The position numbers and the translations under genes are program-made. The notes below the pieces were generated by a model, which saw only the letters and a program-made list of their open reading frames with translations, was not told the DNA's origin and did not search any database. This document shows positions 15,505 through 22,372 of a stretch of 35,691 nt of DNA, one piece after another. Each line of letters begins with the position of its first letter. Positions within the stretch are counted from its first letter, which is position 1. The DNA comes from Dolichospermum compactum NIES-806 (GTDB lineage: Bacteria > Cyanobacteriota > Cyanobacteriia > Cyanobacteriales > Nostocaceae), in NCBI RefSeq assembly GCF_002368115.1, contig NZ_AP018316.1, positions 733,717 to 769,407 of the forward strand, written 5' to 3'.

Positions 15505-15552
15505 ATGAGATTCTATTACCCTGATAATGCACTGTCAGGGTCTTATACTTAA
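15505..15552 (+). pseudogene. Truncated second copy of the small gene
   Basis: ATG AGA TTC TAT TAC CCT gives MRFYYPDN, matching MRLYYPGN of the upstream gene, and then diverges and stops after 15 codons. The leader is also duplicated (ATTACA(C/T)AGATAGCC and GGTAAAACT occur in both). The rest of the coding region is deleted before nrdJ. Confidence 0.6.
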
Positions 15553-15683
15553 CCTAAAGACAAAAATATAGTTATAATTGACACAGACTCAGCTATAGCG
15601 CAAAGTGGGAAAATTTTCAATCTTTAATCCTAAATCTACTTGGCGTATAGTCATAGTTTGTCCACAAGCAATCATACTTCATC

Positions 15684-16910
15684 ATGGTTCGAGAACTTGA
15701 ACGTCAACGTCAGGGTGTAACTTTTCCAGAATCTGCTCCAGCAGCCAATCCAGTGTTTTTTAGAACCTACAGCCGCCGGACAGAGGCAGGGTTAAGGGAA
15801 ACATGGGACCAGGTGTGCGATCGCACTTTACGCGGTTTAGTAGAACTGGGAAAACTCACCCGTGAAGAAGCTGCTATTTTAGACAAGATGCAGCGGAATA
15901 TGAAATCCCTCCCCAGTGGGCGCTGGATGTGGGTTGGTGGCACAGATTGGTTAACCAAACCCAAAAACTTCTCCGGTGCTTATAACTGCACCTCTACCAA
16001 CCTTGTAGACTGGAGTGCTTTTGGATTGATGATGGATCTAGCCATGATGGGCTGCGGCACAGGTGCTATCATTGAACCACAGTATATTAATCAACTTCCT
16101 CCTATCCGTAATCGCCTAACTATCACCATCAAAGGTGAAATTGGCAGCACTCCTAAAGAACAGCGTCGTGAATTTACACAAACCCATATAGAAGCTAACA
16201 CCGCTATTATCCACGTTGGAGACAGCCGGGAAGGTTGGGTAAAATCCTATCAAACCCTGTTAGAACTTTCTACGGATGAACGCTTTACAGGTGACGTTCA
16301 GGTGATTGTTGATATTAGCGATGTCCGCCAATCTGGGGAAACTCTCAAAGGTTTTGGCGGCATGGCTAATCCTGTGAAGTTGCCTGGATTGTATCAACGT
16401 TGTGCCTCTATTCTCAATAAGGCAATAGGCAGACAATTAAACTCAGTTGAATGCTGCTTATTAATTGATGAAGCTGCTGTAACAATTGTTGCAGGAAATA
16501 TTCGTAGAAGCGCGGGTATGCGTCAGTTCGTTTCCGAAGATGAACAAGGCGCAACTGCTAAAGATAACTTATGGCAACAAGACGCAGAAGGCAACTGGCG
16601 CATAGATCCAGAGCGTGATTCTTTGCGAATGGCCAACCATACGCGAGTCTTTCACCGCAAACCAACCTTAGAAGAATCCATTGCCGCTGTACGTAAACAA
16701 TATTACAGCGGTGAAGGAGCAATTCAATGGGCTGGTGAAGCAGTCGCTAGAGCTAATGCTGATTTATTAAATACACCAGAACTTAAAAAAGACTTTTTGC
16801 AAGCTTATGAACAAGAAAAAGCCGAGCAATGGATAAAAAAATATTATCCAGAAATTGATGCTGATGAGCTAAAACATAGAATAGGTAGGTTTGGTTTGAA
16901 CCCGTGTGGT
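15684..16910 (+). CDS. nrdJ: Adenosylcobalamin-dependent ribonucleotide reductase (class II), exon 1
   Basis: Exon 1 encodes residues 1-409 of the monomeric class II enzyme that reduces ribonucleoside triphosphates to deoxyribonucleotides with a B12-derived radical. Motifs are KSLPSGRWMWVGGTDW, GAYNCTSTNLV (Cys102, expected redox pair member), MMGCGTGAIIEP and GNIRRSAGMRQF. The exon ends RFGLNPCG; Cys408 is the thiyl-radical residue and has the same number as in the well-studied Lactobacillus leichmannii enzyme. Reading on past 16910 gives only Thr-Leu and a stop, so the gene depends on splicing of the 16911-17665 intron. The total product is 766 residues with exon 2. No cobalamin riboswitch was seen upstream. 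Confidence 0.95.
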
Positions 16911-17665
16911 ACTTTATAATACTTGCCTCACGTAAAAAACCCCGCAAATACGGGGAAAGCTGAGAAGCTAATCCCGTGGTAATCAATGGAAATAAAAAGC
17001 TATTGACACCGTACAGCGTAGAGAGTGAAACTAGATTGCAATGAAAATTGTTTTCTAGAATATAAATCTCCAAGAGTGTGGGGGTACGTATGACTACCAG
17101 CTTCTATGGCTACTCAAGTTTTTACGGTGAGCATTGTCTCCGATCTAGTCTTGAACACATTTACGCAAGATACTTGGACTATGTGAACATTGGTTGGACA
17201 TACGAACACAAAACTCATACACTCTCTAACGAAGTCAGGTATAAACCTGATTTCCTGTTGGAGACAGGTGAATATGTTGAAATCAAGGGTGCTTTCAACT
17301 TTACGTATGACCTGCCAAAAGTTCAGCTTTTTCAGTCTGAGTACAATGTAAAAGTTACTATTCTGCAAGAAAAAGACTTAAGACAACTTATCAAGCCCAC
17401 TCCTTTTGTATTTGAACACTTGAGACAGGAATGGAAATCATTTGCTAAAGTCAGAGGCATTCTTTCAGCCTTTGTGGGATTCAATTCAAAAGGAACATAA
17501 CATTTTGGACATTAGAACTATCTGCCAAATTGTTGTGGGAAAACCCTGTAGTCGAAAAGAATTTCTCTATCATTTACAGTCATACGTACAAAAGGTACGC
17601 GGAGCTACAGGGAATATAGAACCTGTAGAACTAGAGGATAAAAAGCCTCTAGGGTAACAATACTG
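16911..17665 (+). ncRNA. Group I self-splicing intron in nrdJ (755 nt)
   Basis: The exon boundaries follow from protein continuity: ...NPCG (ends 16910) joins EIIGSNFHCN (starts 17666). The upstream exon ends in T and the intron in G, as group I splicing requires. P1 is visible: exon bases CGTGTGGT (16903-16910) pair with GCCTCACG (16925-16932), with the expected T-G pair at the splice site and one T-T mismatch. A P2-like hairpin CCCCG/CGGGG follows at about 16940-16955. Near the 3' end, CCCTGTAG/CTACAGGG and CTAGAGG/CCTCTAG stems (about 17544-17652) and a GGAATATAGAACC stretch resemble the P8/P9 side and the S element. I did not assign P3-P7 in full. The intron carries a homing endonuclease frame (17090-17500). 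Confidence 0.88.
17090..17500 (+). CDS. Intron-encoded PD-(D/E)XK homing endonuclease (I-Ssp6803I-like)
   Basis: A 136-residue protein inside the nrdJ intron. The N-terminus is MTTSFYGYSSFYGEHCLRSS, and the nuclease core reads RYKPDFLLETGEYVEIKGAF, which is PD...ExK with catalytic Asp, Glu and Lys. That motif and the small size match the rare PD-(D/E)XK homing enzymes of cyanobacterial group I introns, known from the Synechocystis tRNA-fMet intron. It would cut intronless nrdJ alleles near the Cys408 codon. The start is ATG 17090; GTG 17078 is an alternative. The frame is intact, so the element may still be mobile. Confidence 0.75.
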   Translation: MTTSFYGYSSFYGEHCLRSSLEHIYARYLDYVNIGWTYEHKTHTLSNEVRYKPDFLLETGEYVEIKGAFNFTYDLPKVQLFQSEYNVKVTILQEKDLRQLIKPTPFVFEHLRQEWKSFAKVRGILSAFVGFNSKGT

Positions 17666-18739
17666 GAGATTATTGGTAGCAATTTTCACTGTAATTTGTC
17701 TGAGGTACACTTAAACCAACTTGATCCTGACAACTACAAAGAACAAGAAGAAGCATTTACCGCTGGGGCGCTTTCCGTCGTCGCGCTGTTAAATCACCAA
17801 TTCCTTGAACCCCGCTATCAATACAGCCGGGAATTAGATCCCATTGTCGGTGTATCCTTTACCGGGTTATTTGACTTCTTTGTTCATGCTTTTGGGACAG
17901 ATTGGTTACGGTGGTGGGAAGCAGGAAGACCCGAAACTCCTGAAGGACTTATTTTTAAACTTGGGGAACAAAAATATCTCAACTTCTGGAAAGATGTCGT
18001 TCATAAAGTAGTGTGGGAATATTGCGATCGCCATCAAATCAAACGCCCCAATCGTTGTACTACGGTTCAACCTGCTGGCACCAAATCCCTCTTAACCGGA
18101 GCATCACCCGGTTGGCATCCCCCCAAAGCCCAAAGATTCATCCGCCGCATTACTTTCCGTAAAAACGACCCCGTAGCCCTAGCCTGTATAGACTATGGTT
18201 ACAACGTTATTCCCTCCCAATCTGACAAAGACGAAAACGGCAACCTTCTCAACGATCCTTTTGATCCTCGGTGTACAGAATGGTTAGTCGAAATCCCCGT
18301 CGCCGTCTCTTGGGCTGACTTACCCGGTGCTGATGAAATAGAAGTTTCCCAGTTTTCGGTCTTAGCGCAACTGGACTTTGTGATGCAAGTCCAAAGTCAC
18401 TACGTCACCCATAACACCTCAGCCACCCTAGAACTCCGTTCCGAGGAAGTTGAACTATTGGGAACACGCATCTATGAAGCCATTCAAAATGATGAAGGAT
18501 ACATTTCTGCCGCATTATTAGCCCGATTTGACGACTTGCAATCCTTCCCCCGTCTCCCCTTTGAGCCCATAGACAAAGCCACTTATGACAGCTTATCTAA
18601 AGAAGTCAAAACCCGACGCAGAACAGATGATTTCTGTGGAGTCCTAAGTCGTTACGATTTGGGAGAATTATCAGAAGCAGGCCCTAGCGGTTGTGACTCA
18701 GATAAATGTATGTTCCCAGAACAACCACCCACATCATAA
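17666..18739 (+). CDS. nrdJ: Adenosylcobalamin-dependent ribonucleotide reductase (class II), exon 2
   Basis: Exon 2 encodes residues 410-766. It opens with EIIGSNFHCNLSEVHL: Glu410, the catalytic acid, is the first codon after the intron, and Cys418 is the probable second redox cysteine. Further motifs are VGVSFTGLFDFF and TTVQPAGTKSLLTGASPGWHPP (substrate and phosphate loop), then IPVAVSWADLPG. The C-terminus GPSGCDSDKCMFPEQ carries the CxxxxC pair that shuttles reducing equivalents to the active site. The internal ATGs do not begin a separate protein; this exon is translated only after splicing. A strong terminator-like hairpin lies just downstream. Confidence 0.95.
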   Translation, partial: EIIGSNFHCNLSEVHLNQLDPDNYKEQEEAFTAGALSVVALLNHQFLEPRYQYSRELDPIVGVSFTGLFDFFVHAFGTDWLRWWEAGRPETPEGLIFKLGEQKYLNFWKDVVHKVVWEYCDRHQIKRPNRCTTVQPAGTKSLLTGASPGWHPPKAQRFIRRITFRKNDPVALACIDYGYNVIPSQSDKDENGNLLNDPFDPRCTEWLVEIPVAVSWADLPGADEIEVSQFSVLAQLDFVMQVQSHYVTHNTSATLELRSEEVELLGTRIYEAIQNDEGYISAALLARFDDLQSFPRLPFEPIDKATYDSLSKEVKTRRRTDDFCGVLSRYDLGELSEAGPSGCDSDKCMFPEQPPTS

Positions 18740-18754
18740 AATCCGTCTTCAAAG

Positions 18755-18779
18755 CCCCCTCCTCGCTTGCGGGGTGGGG
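18755..18779. terminator. Hairpin terminator between nrdJ and the DUF3598 gene
   Basis: CCCCTCCTCGC and GCGGGGTGGGG fold into a stem with one T-T mismatch and one T-G pair and a minimal loop around TT. TTCTTACT follows on the plus strand. The genes on both sides converge here, so it probably stops transcripts from both. Confidence 0.6.
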
Positions 18780-18797
18780 TTCTTACTGCTATATCTT

Positions 18798-19628
18798 CTA
18801 GATTTTATATTCAATCACATGAGTCGAGCTAATCCATTCCCCCTTATCGCTATAACTCCGAATTAAACGTTGACGTTCATTCTCTCTAACCAACCAACCA
18901 GCTTCCACAAAAAAAGGTTTTCTCAATTGCAATTGCAAAGGCACATTACTAGAAATTCCATCAGGTAATAACAAAATCTGCCTAGTAGTACCTTCCGTTT
19001 CAAAAATGAGTTTATTACCTGTTATCCTAGCTTTAGCAGTAATAATTTGAGATGAAAAAGATAACTTTTGCTCTAAATATCCATCACCGATTTTTTGAAT
19101 TTCTAAAGAAGTAGTATAAGTTGCCGATGGTCTCAAGTCTGAGTAAACAGTATGAGCTTTACCTTGCCAATTACCAATTAACTGTTCTACCGTCAGTTGC
19201 GGACGTTCATAAGCATCTGTAAAACTGCGAAATTCCCGAATCAGAGTTAAATTAATAAAGTTGCCTTGTTGATCATACAATTGTACCAAACGCGATCGCC
19301 GATCATCATCAACAAAACCGTATTCCGCCCCAAACTCAGAAAAAGGAGCTAATTGCAATGTTCCTTTAGAAAAAGCTCCTGTAGCAAAAAAGATATTCTG
19401 TCTTCCTAAAGAACGATATTCCTGTTGATAATCCTGAATTGGAGGACTATCATAATCATGAGAATCAAAACGACGTAATCTAAAAAGTACAGCTTGATTA
19501 TTATCATCAGCTTCTAAATTTAGAATACTAGGAGTAGAACCTAATATTTCACCGTTGGGAGAGATTTTAGTAAATGAACCACGCCATTCACCTAAATTTT
19601 TGAGAAAGTTTTCCCAGTTACTTGCCAT
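18798..19628 (-). CDS. DUF3598 family protein (lipocalin-like beta-barrel)
   Basis: A 276-residue soluble protein. It starts MASNWENFLKNLGEWRGSFTKISPNGEIL, the typical beginning of cyanobacterial DUF3598 proteins, and has two related halves: W-G-F-T and later QLTVEQLIGNWQGKAHTVYSDLRPS. The second half ends WISSTHVIEYKI. The fold in this family is a calycin-like double barrel, related to those that bind pigments or lipids, but no ligand is established. No signal peptide is present. It stands alone, convergent with nrdJ. Confidence 0.8.
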   Translation of the reverse strand: MASNWENFLKNLGEWRGSFTKISPNGEILGSTPSILNLEADDNNQAVLFRLRRFDSHDYDSPPIQDYQQEYRSLGRQNIFFATGAFSKGTLQLAPFSEFGAEYGFVDDDRRSRLVQLYDQQGNFINLTLIREFRSFTDAYERPQLTVEQLIGNWQGKAHTVYSDLRPSATYTTSLEIQKIGDGYLEQKLSFSSQIITAKARITGNKLIFETEGTTRQILLLPDGISSNVPLQLQLRKPFFVEAGWLVRENERQRLIRSYSDKGEWISSTHVIEYKI

Positions 19629-19828
19629 AATTTAATTTTTAATTCAAACAGTTTATTTTAGTTAGATATTGCCTGAAAATCAAGGTTAATGATATCCATA
19701 ATAATTTGACCAATAGTAACTATCATCCAGTCAAATATGATCCAATGTGTTGCTAGTTGCTTCTTAGCCAAAATCTGTTAAGATTAATCAAGAATTAATA
19801 ATTTTTAAACCAATACTGGGAGAGTCTA

Positions 19829-20047
19829 ATGTTTATTACTGAATTGTCGCCCCTATTTCAAGAACTAGCCCAACATCCAGTTTCATTTTTAGGTGGGTTC
19901 GTCTCCGGTGTCCTGCGACTCAACCTGAATGAAGATCCTGTCAAAAGCTGGTTAAATAAAAAAGGTTGTGGAAATAGCTCCAGCAACCTGAGTACAGAAG
20001 TCCAAAACGGCAAAACCAATGGACCACAACAAATTACAATTGACTAA
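19829..20047 (+). CDS. Small conserved cyanobacterial protein
   Basis: 72 residues: MFITELSPLFQELAQHPVSFLGGFVSGVLRLNLNEDPVKSWLNKK, then a Ser/Asn-rich tail. It has a strong ribosome binding site (GGGAGA at 19819-19824, 4 bases plus before the ATG) and a plausible promoter TTGCTT...TAAGAT about 60 bases upstream. The GGFVSGVLRL segment is weakly amphipathic. I recognise it only as the type of small protein conserved in Nostocales; no function can be given. Confidence 0.65.
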   Translation: MFITELSPLFQELAQHPVSFLGGFVSGVLRLNLNEDPVKSWLNKKGCGNSSSNLSTEVQNGKTNGPQQITID

Positions 20048-20394
20048 ATCACTCAATTTGTTAGTTATCTAAAGTTTAGTCTGACAATAGAGAATAGGTA
20101 ATGGGTAATTACTTCCTATTCCCTATTCCCTAGTATAAAATTAACTTGTTTTAAATTCTAGAATATATAAAACTATTTAATCAGATATTGTAAAATACCA
20201 CACATCGAACAATGCAATAATCAGTTATGATATTAGGGATATGCGTATGCTCAGGCTAGTGGCATCTCCAATTGTAGATCAGTTATCCGTCAAGGTTTAC
20301 ACTCTACAATTTTTGTTGTCCCTGAAATCAGACTAGCAAAGTGTCTGTTTTACGTCTGAACTATTGCCCCTTGTTGAAAATTACGTGATACATA
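20048..20394. other. Intergenic region and probable long leader of the RRM gene
   Basis: About 347 bases without a gene. A short CTATTCC tandem repeat lies near 20126-20143. The 200 bases before the RRM start are AT-rich and probably hold its leader; cyanobacterial rbp genes are often cold-regulated through long leaders, but no specific element is proven here. Confidence 0.4.
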
Positions 20395-20679
20395 ATGACT
20401 ATTTACGTTGGAAATCTCTCCTACCAAGCTACCGAAGCAGACCTAAAAACTGTATTTGCTGATTATGGCGAAGTCAAAAGAGTTGTGCTACCTACAGACC
20501 GTGAAACCGGAAGACTGCGGGGCTTTGCCTTTGTTGACATGATAGAAGATAGTCAAGAAGATAAAGCCGTTACAGAATTAGATGGTGCAGAATGGATGGG
20601 TCGTCAATTGAGAGTTAATAAAGCAAAACCACGAGAGGATAACCGAAGAGATGATAATCGCCGAGGTAGTTGGGGGTAA
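20395..20679 (+). CDS. rbp: RRM-type RNA-binding protein (Rbp family)
   Basis: A 94-residue protein made of one RNA recognition motif: RNP2 is IYVGNLSY at residues 3-10, and RNP1 is RGFAFVDM at about residues 43-50. A short basic tail (REDNRRDDNRRGSWG) replaces the longer Gly-rich tail of the cold-induced members. Relatives in cyanobacteria bind RNA, with roles in cold acclimation and thylakoid mRNA targeting. It is monocistronic, followed by transposon debris. Confidence 0.92.
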   Translation: MTIYVGNLSYQATEADLKTVFADYGEVKRVVLPTDRETGRLRGFAFVDMIEDSQEDKAVTELDGAEWMGRQLRVNKAKPREDNRRDDNRRGSWG

Positions 20680-20773
20680 AAACCAGATTTTTAAGTGACA
20701 TACTCCACACACTCCCCTATGCCTTGCGGCACGCTTACGCGAACGGGTGAGTGTGGGCTTCTCAGCGACTCCT

Positions 20774-20880
20774 CTATGAGGACATTGACTGAGCTTTAAG
20801 ACCGTGTGTCCCACGGTTCTTGATATTAATTGAAGCATTCAAATCCCGGCACAAACTGACCTTACATTTAGGGCAATTGT
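20774..20880 (-). pseudogene. tnpB: C-terminal fragment of a TnpB (IS200/IS605-type RNA-guided nuclease)
   Basis: On the minus strand, the reading NCPKCKVSLCRDLNAS continues with INIKNRGTHG and LKAQSMSS to a stop at 20774-20776. This is the end of TnpB: half of the zinc ribbon (CPxC) and the last RuvC Asp within RDLNAS. Only about 34 residues remain. Sequence at 20695-20760 (CACACTCCCC, then GGGTGAGTGTGGG) forms the sort of hairpin found at IS605 right ends. The start of the gene and the left end are absent. Confidence 0.75.
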
Positions 20881-21308
20881 CCTAAGAGTGAGACGTGGGG
20901 CTTCTGTCGGTTAAGCTAAAATTTACTGAAACACTGAGATATTAACCTAGAATAGGTTATACAATTATTGTTAGGTTACACGGTAGATATTAATGCCAAA
21001 TCTTATAAAGAAATAATTAAGAGTCCTATTATCTATCGCGGTGATCATTCTCAAACTAGAGCCAAGGATCACAATGGAATGAAAGTGATTCTGAAAAAGT
21101 TGTCAGATTGGCTCATCCGAAAGTCTGTTATTTAGGCAATCACGATCTATATTCTGTGGTAAAGCTGCGCGATAAACAACAATCTTCACCATTGTGTCAG
21201 CTAATATTACGGTCTACAAGTGCGACTAGCCAAAGTTCCAACTTGTTGAGTAGGGATATTGCCAGAGAGTTGTTTTGATGATAGGGTAGGTTGAGTTTCT
21301 GTTTTTAA
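20881..21308. other. Region of gene debris before the NsiR1 array
   Basis: No intact gene. A 49-codon reading from about 20975 (VDINAKSYKEIIKSPIIYRG onward) ends at a stop near 21135, and a second fragment ends near 21277; I recognise neither. A 17-base stretch TTGGCTCATCCGAAAGT (21108-21124) recurs at 22256-22272, on the other side of the array. Confidence 0.4.
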
Positions 21309-21368
21309 GAAAAAACCCCCAGTGGATGTTAGCCGACTAGGGGAGTTTAGTTATCAGGGTGCATCTAC
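21309..21368 (-). ncRNA. nsiR1: NsiR1-like small RNA, copy 1
   Basis: Read on the minus strand, the unit starts near GTAGATGC (21368-21361), continues ACCCTGATAACTAAAC, and ends in a hairpin with CCCC and GGGGG arms followed by six or seven T. The predicted RNA is about 60 nt, the length reported for NsiR1. A TCCGGA box lies 32 bases upstream of the start. Array position next to hetF matches the NsiR1 locus of Nostoc sp. PCC 7120. Confidence 0.78.
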
Positions 21369-21399
21369 CAATTAAATGTTCTCAAGTGCATAACAATCC

Positions 21400-21405
21400 T
21401 CCGGA
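21400..21405 (-). promoter_or_regulatory. TCCGGA (DIF) element of copy 1
   Basis: TCCGGA near -35 is the heterocyst-type promoter motif described for developing cells of Nostoc. It lies 32 bases from the conserved GTAGATGC start region, the same distance as in the other three intact copies. Confidence 0.65.
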
Positions 21406-21480
21406 TAAATTTATATTTAACAAGTTGGTTTTGAGTTCAGGGGTCAACTAACCAGAGGTTTTTGACAACGGTAGGAAAAG

Positions 21481-21538
21481 AAAAAACCCCCAGAGGTGTT
21501 AGCCAGCTAGGGGAAGTTAGTTATCAGGGTGCATCTAC
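21481..21538 (-). ncRNA. nsiR1: NsiR1-like small RNA, copy 2
   Basis: Same layout as copy 1: GTAGATGC at 21538-21531, ACCCTGATAACTAACTTCCC, stem CCCC...GGGGG and T run at 21486-21481. Over the conserved 60 bases it is nearly identical to copy 3, differing outside the RNA, so selection or conversion seems to act on the RNA itself. Confidence 0.8.
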
Positions 21539-21569
21539 TTGTTAATTGTTCTAGGGTTCTATGTGATGC

Positions 21570-21575
21570 TCCGGA
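21570..21575 (-). promoter_or_regulatory. TCCGGA (DIF) element of copy 2
   Basis: TCCGGA lies 32 bases before the GTAGATGC start region of copy 2. Confidence 0.65.
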
Positions 21576-21623
21576 AAAAAATAGGTAGAGGGCAATAATT
21601 GTGTGGTGCTAATTACAGACAAG

Positions 21624-21681
21624 AAAAAACCCCCAGAGGTGTTAGCCAGCTAGGGGAAGTTAGTTATCAGGGTGCATCTAC
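21624..21681 (-). ncRNA. nsiR1: NsiR1-like small RNA, copy 3
   Basis: GTAGATGC at 21681-21674, followed by the same body as copy 2 and the terminator hairpin ending in a T run at 21629-21624. Confidence 0.8.
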
Positions 21682-21712
21682 TTGTTAACTGTTCATTGTT
21701 TTTAACTTATGC

Positions 21713-21718
21713 TCCGGA
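21713..21718 (-). promoter_or_regulatory. TCCGGA (DIF) element of copy 3
   Basis: TCCGGA again lies 32 bases before the start region. Confidence 0.65.
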
Positions 21719-21754
21719 AAAAATTACCCAAAAATTGCTGTTTGTCACATACCG

Positions 21755-21812
21755 AAAAAATTCCTGTGGCTGGTGGTTGGGTAGGGGAGTTGGTTGTTGG
21801 GATCTTATCTAC
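21755..21812 (-). pseudogene. Decayed NsiR1-like copy
   Basis: The plus-strand reading AAAAAATTCCTGTGGCTGG, then TAGGGGAGTTGGTTGTTGGG and TTATCTACTTAATAGTTTA, aligns base for base with copies 2 and 3, but the left terminator arm has lost its C run and the start region reads GTAGATAA. At the place of TCCGGA there is TTAGAA. Both promoter and terminator are therefore broken. Confidence 0.6.
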
Positions 21813-21838
21813 TTAATAGTTTATCTACAAATGCTTAG

Positions 21839-21869
21839 AAACGTTCTTGTCACCCAGGAACGTTTTTTA
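21839..21869 (+). terminator. Rho-independent terminator inside the hetF upstream region
   Basis: AAACGTTC and GAACGTTT form an 8-bp stem with an 11-base loop, followed on the plus strand by TTTT. On the minus strand no T run follows. Transcripts coming from the left toward hetF would stop here, about 500 bases before hetF, unless read through. Confidence 0.7.
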
Positions 21870-21885
21870 TTTACCAAAATGAAAA

Positions 21886-21944
21886 AAGAAAACCCCTAGT
21901 GAATTTTGGTCAACCAGGGGGATTGAAGATCAAGGTGCATCTAC
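21886..21944 (-). ncRNA. nsiR1: NsiR1-like small RNA, copy 4 (divergent)
   Basis: GTAGATGC at 21944-21937, then ACCTTGATCTTCAATCCCC. The hairpin arms read CCCCCTGGT and ACTAGGGG: they differ from the other copies but keep pairing, followed by TTTTCTTTTTTC. Preserved folding with changed bases supports an RNA function. Confidence 0.72.
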
Positions 21945-21975
21945 CAATAAACAGTTCTTTACGGGGATCAAGCAA

Positions 21976-21981
21976 TCCGGA
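21976..21981 (-). promoter_or_regulatory. TCCGGA (DIF) element of copy 4
   Basis: TCCGGA lies 32 bases before the start region of copy 4, as in the other intact copies. Confidence 0.65.
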
Positions 21982-22372
21982 TAAACTGAGGGCAGCCCAA
22001 TAGGTATAAAACCTTTATTAAACACATCTGAAACATTAGAATGGCAAAATACATCTAAGGTATTGGCGGGATTAGTCACTTATGACATGATTCTCAAAGG
22101 CAATACTGCTAATTGTTCTATATTCCTTTCTCTGGGGTGAACGGGATCATGTTTACCGATGCCAGAACAGTTAATGTTTAGGGCATATAATTACAATGGA
22201 TGGAGATTTAAATGTGGGTTATAACCTGCTGAATGTACGAAAGGGATTTGTACGGTTGGCTCATCCGAAAGTTACGGACGGGGACAAGAAGTAGTATTCT
22301 ACCTTGGTGGAAGCGGGAGATAAACAGCAATGTATGCTATCAGCATTGTCTAAGTTTTATGGAGCAGAAATT
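21982..22372. other. Upstream region of hetF with gene debris
   Basis: About 390 bases. A 32-codon frame at 22196-22294 (MDGDLNVGYNLLNVRKGF, ending VTDGDKK) resembles the DxN end of TnpB-type nucleases but too weakly to name. A second fragment near 22019-22140 (ETLEWQNTSKVLAGLVTYDM) is unrecognised. The hetF promoter was not located. Confidence 0.4.

Noticed and set aside
15553..15683. A cobalamin riboswitch before nrdJ
   Set aside because: The region is too short and lacks a recognisable B12 box.
17442..17657. A 71-codon frame at the end of the nrdJ intron
   Set aside because: It overlaps the end of the endonuclease gene and covers the 3' structural stems of the intron; it has no recognisable motif and is best explained as RNA structure.
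16911..17665. An intein in NrdJ rather than an intron
   Set aside because: The frame hits a stop (16917-16919) three codons after the Gly409 codon, so no continuous protein insertion exists; splice-site bases and P1 pairing fit a group I intron.
21672..21899. A 75-codon plus-strand frame across the NsiR1 copies
   Set aside because: It covers copy 3, the decayed copy and a terminator, and has no homologous character; the repeats explain the sequence.
21309..21981. A CRISPR array
   Set aside because: The repeated units are about 60-100 bases with promoter and terminator features and irregular spacing, not 25-40-base repeats with uniform spacers; no cas genes are adjacent.
22304..22372. N-terminal extension of hetF from TTG 22304
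   Set aside because: GTG 22373 has GGAG at the right distance and matches where the family begins.
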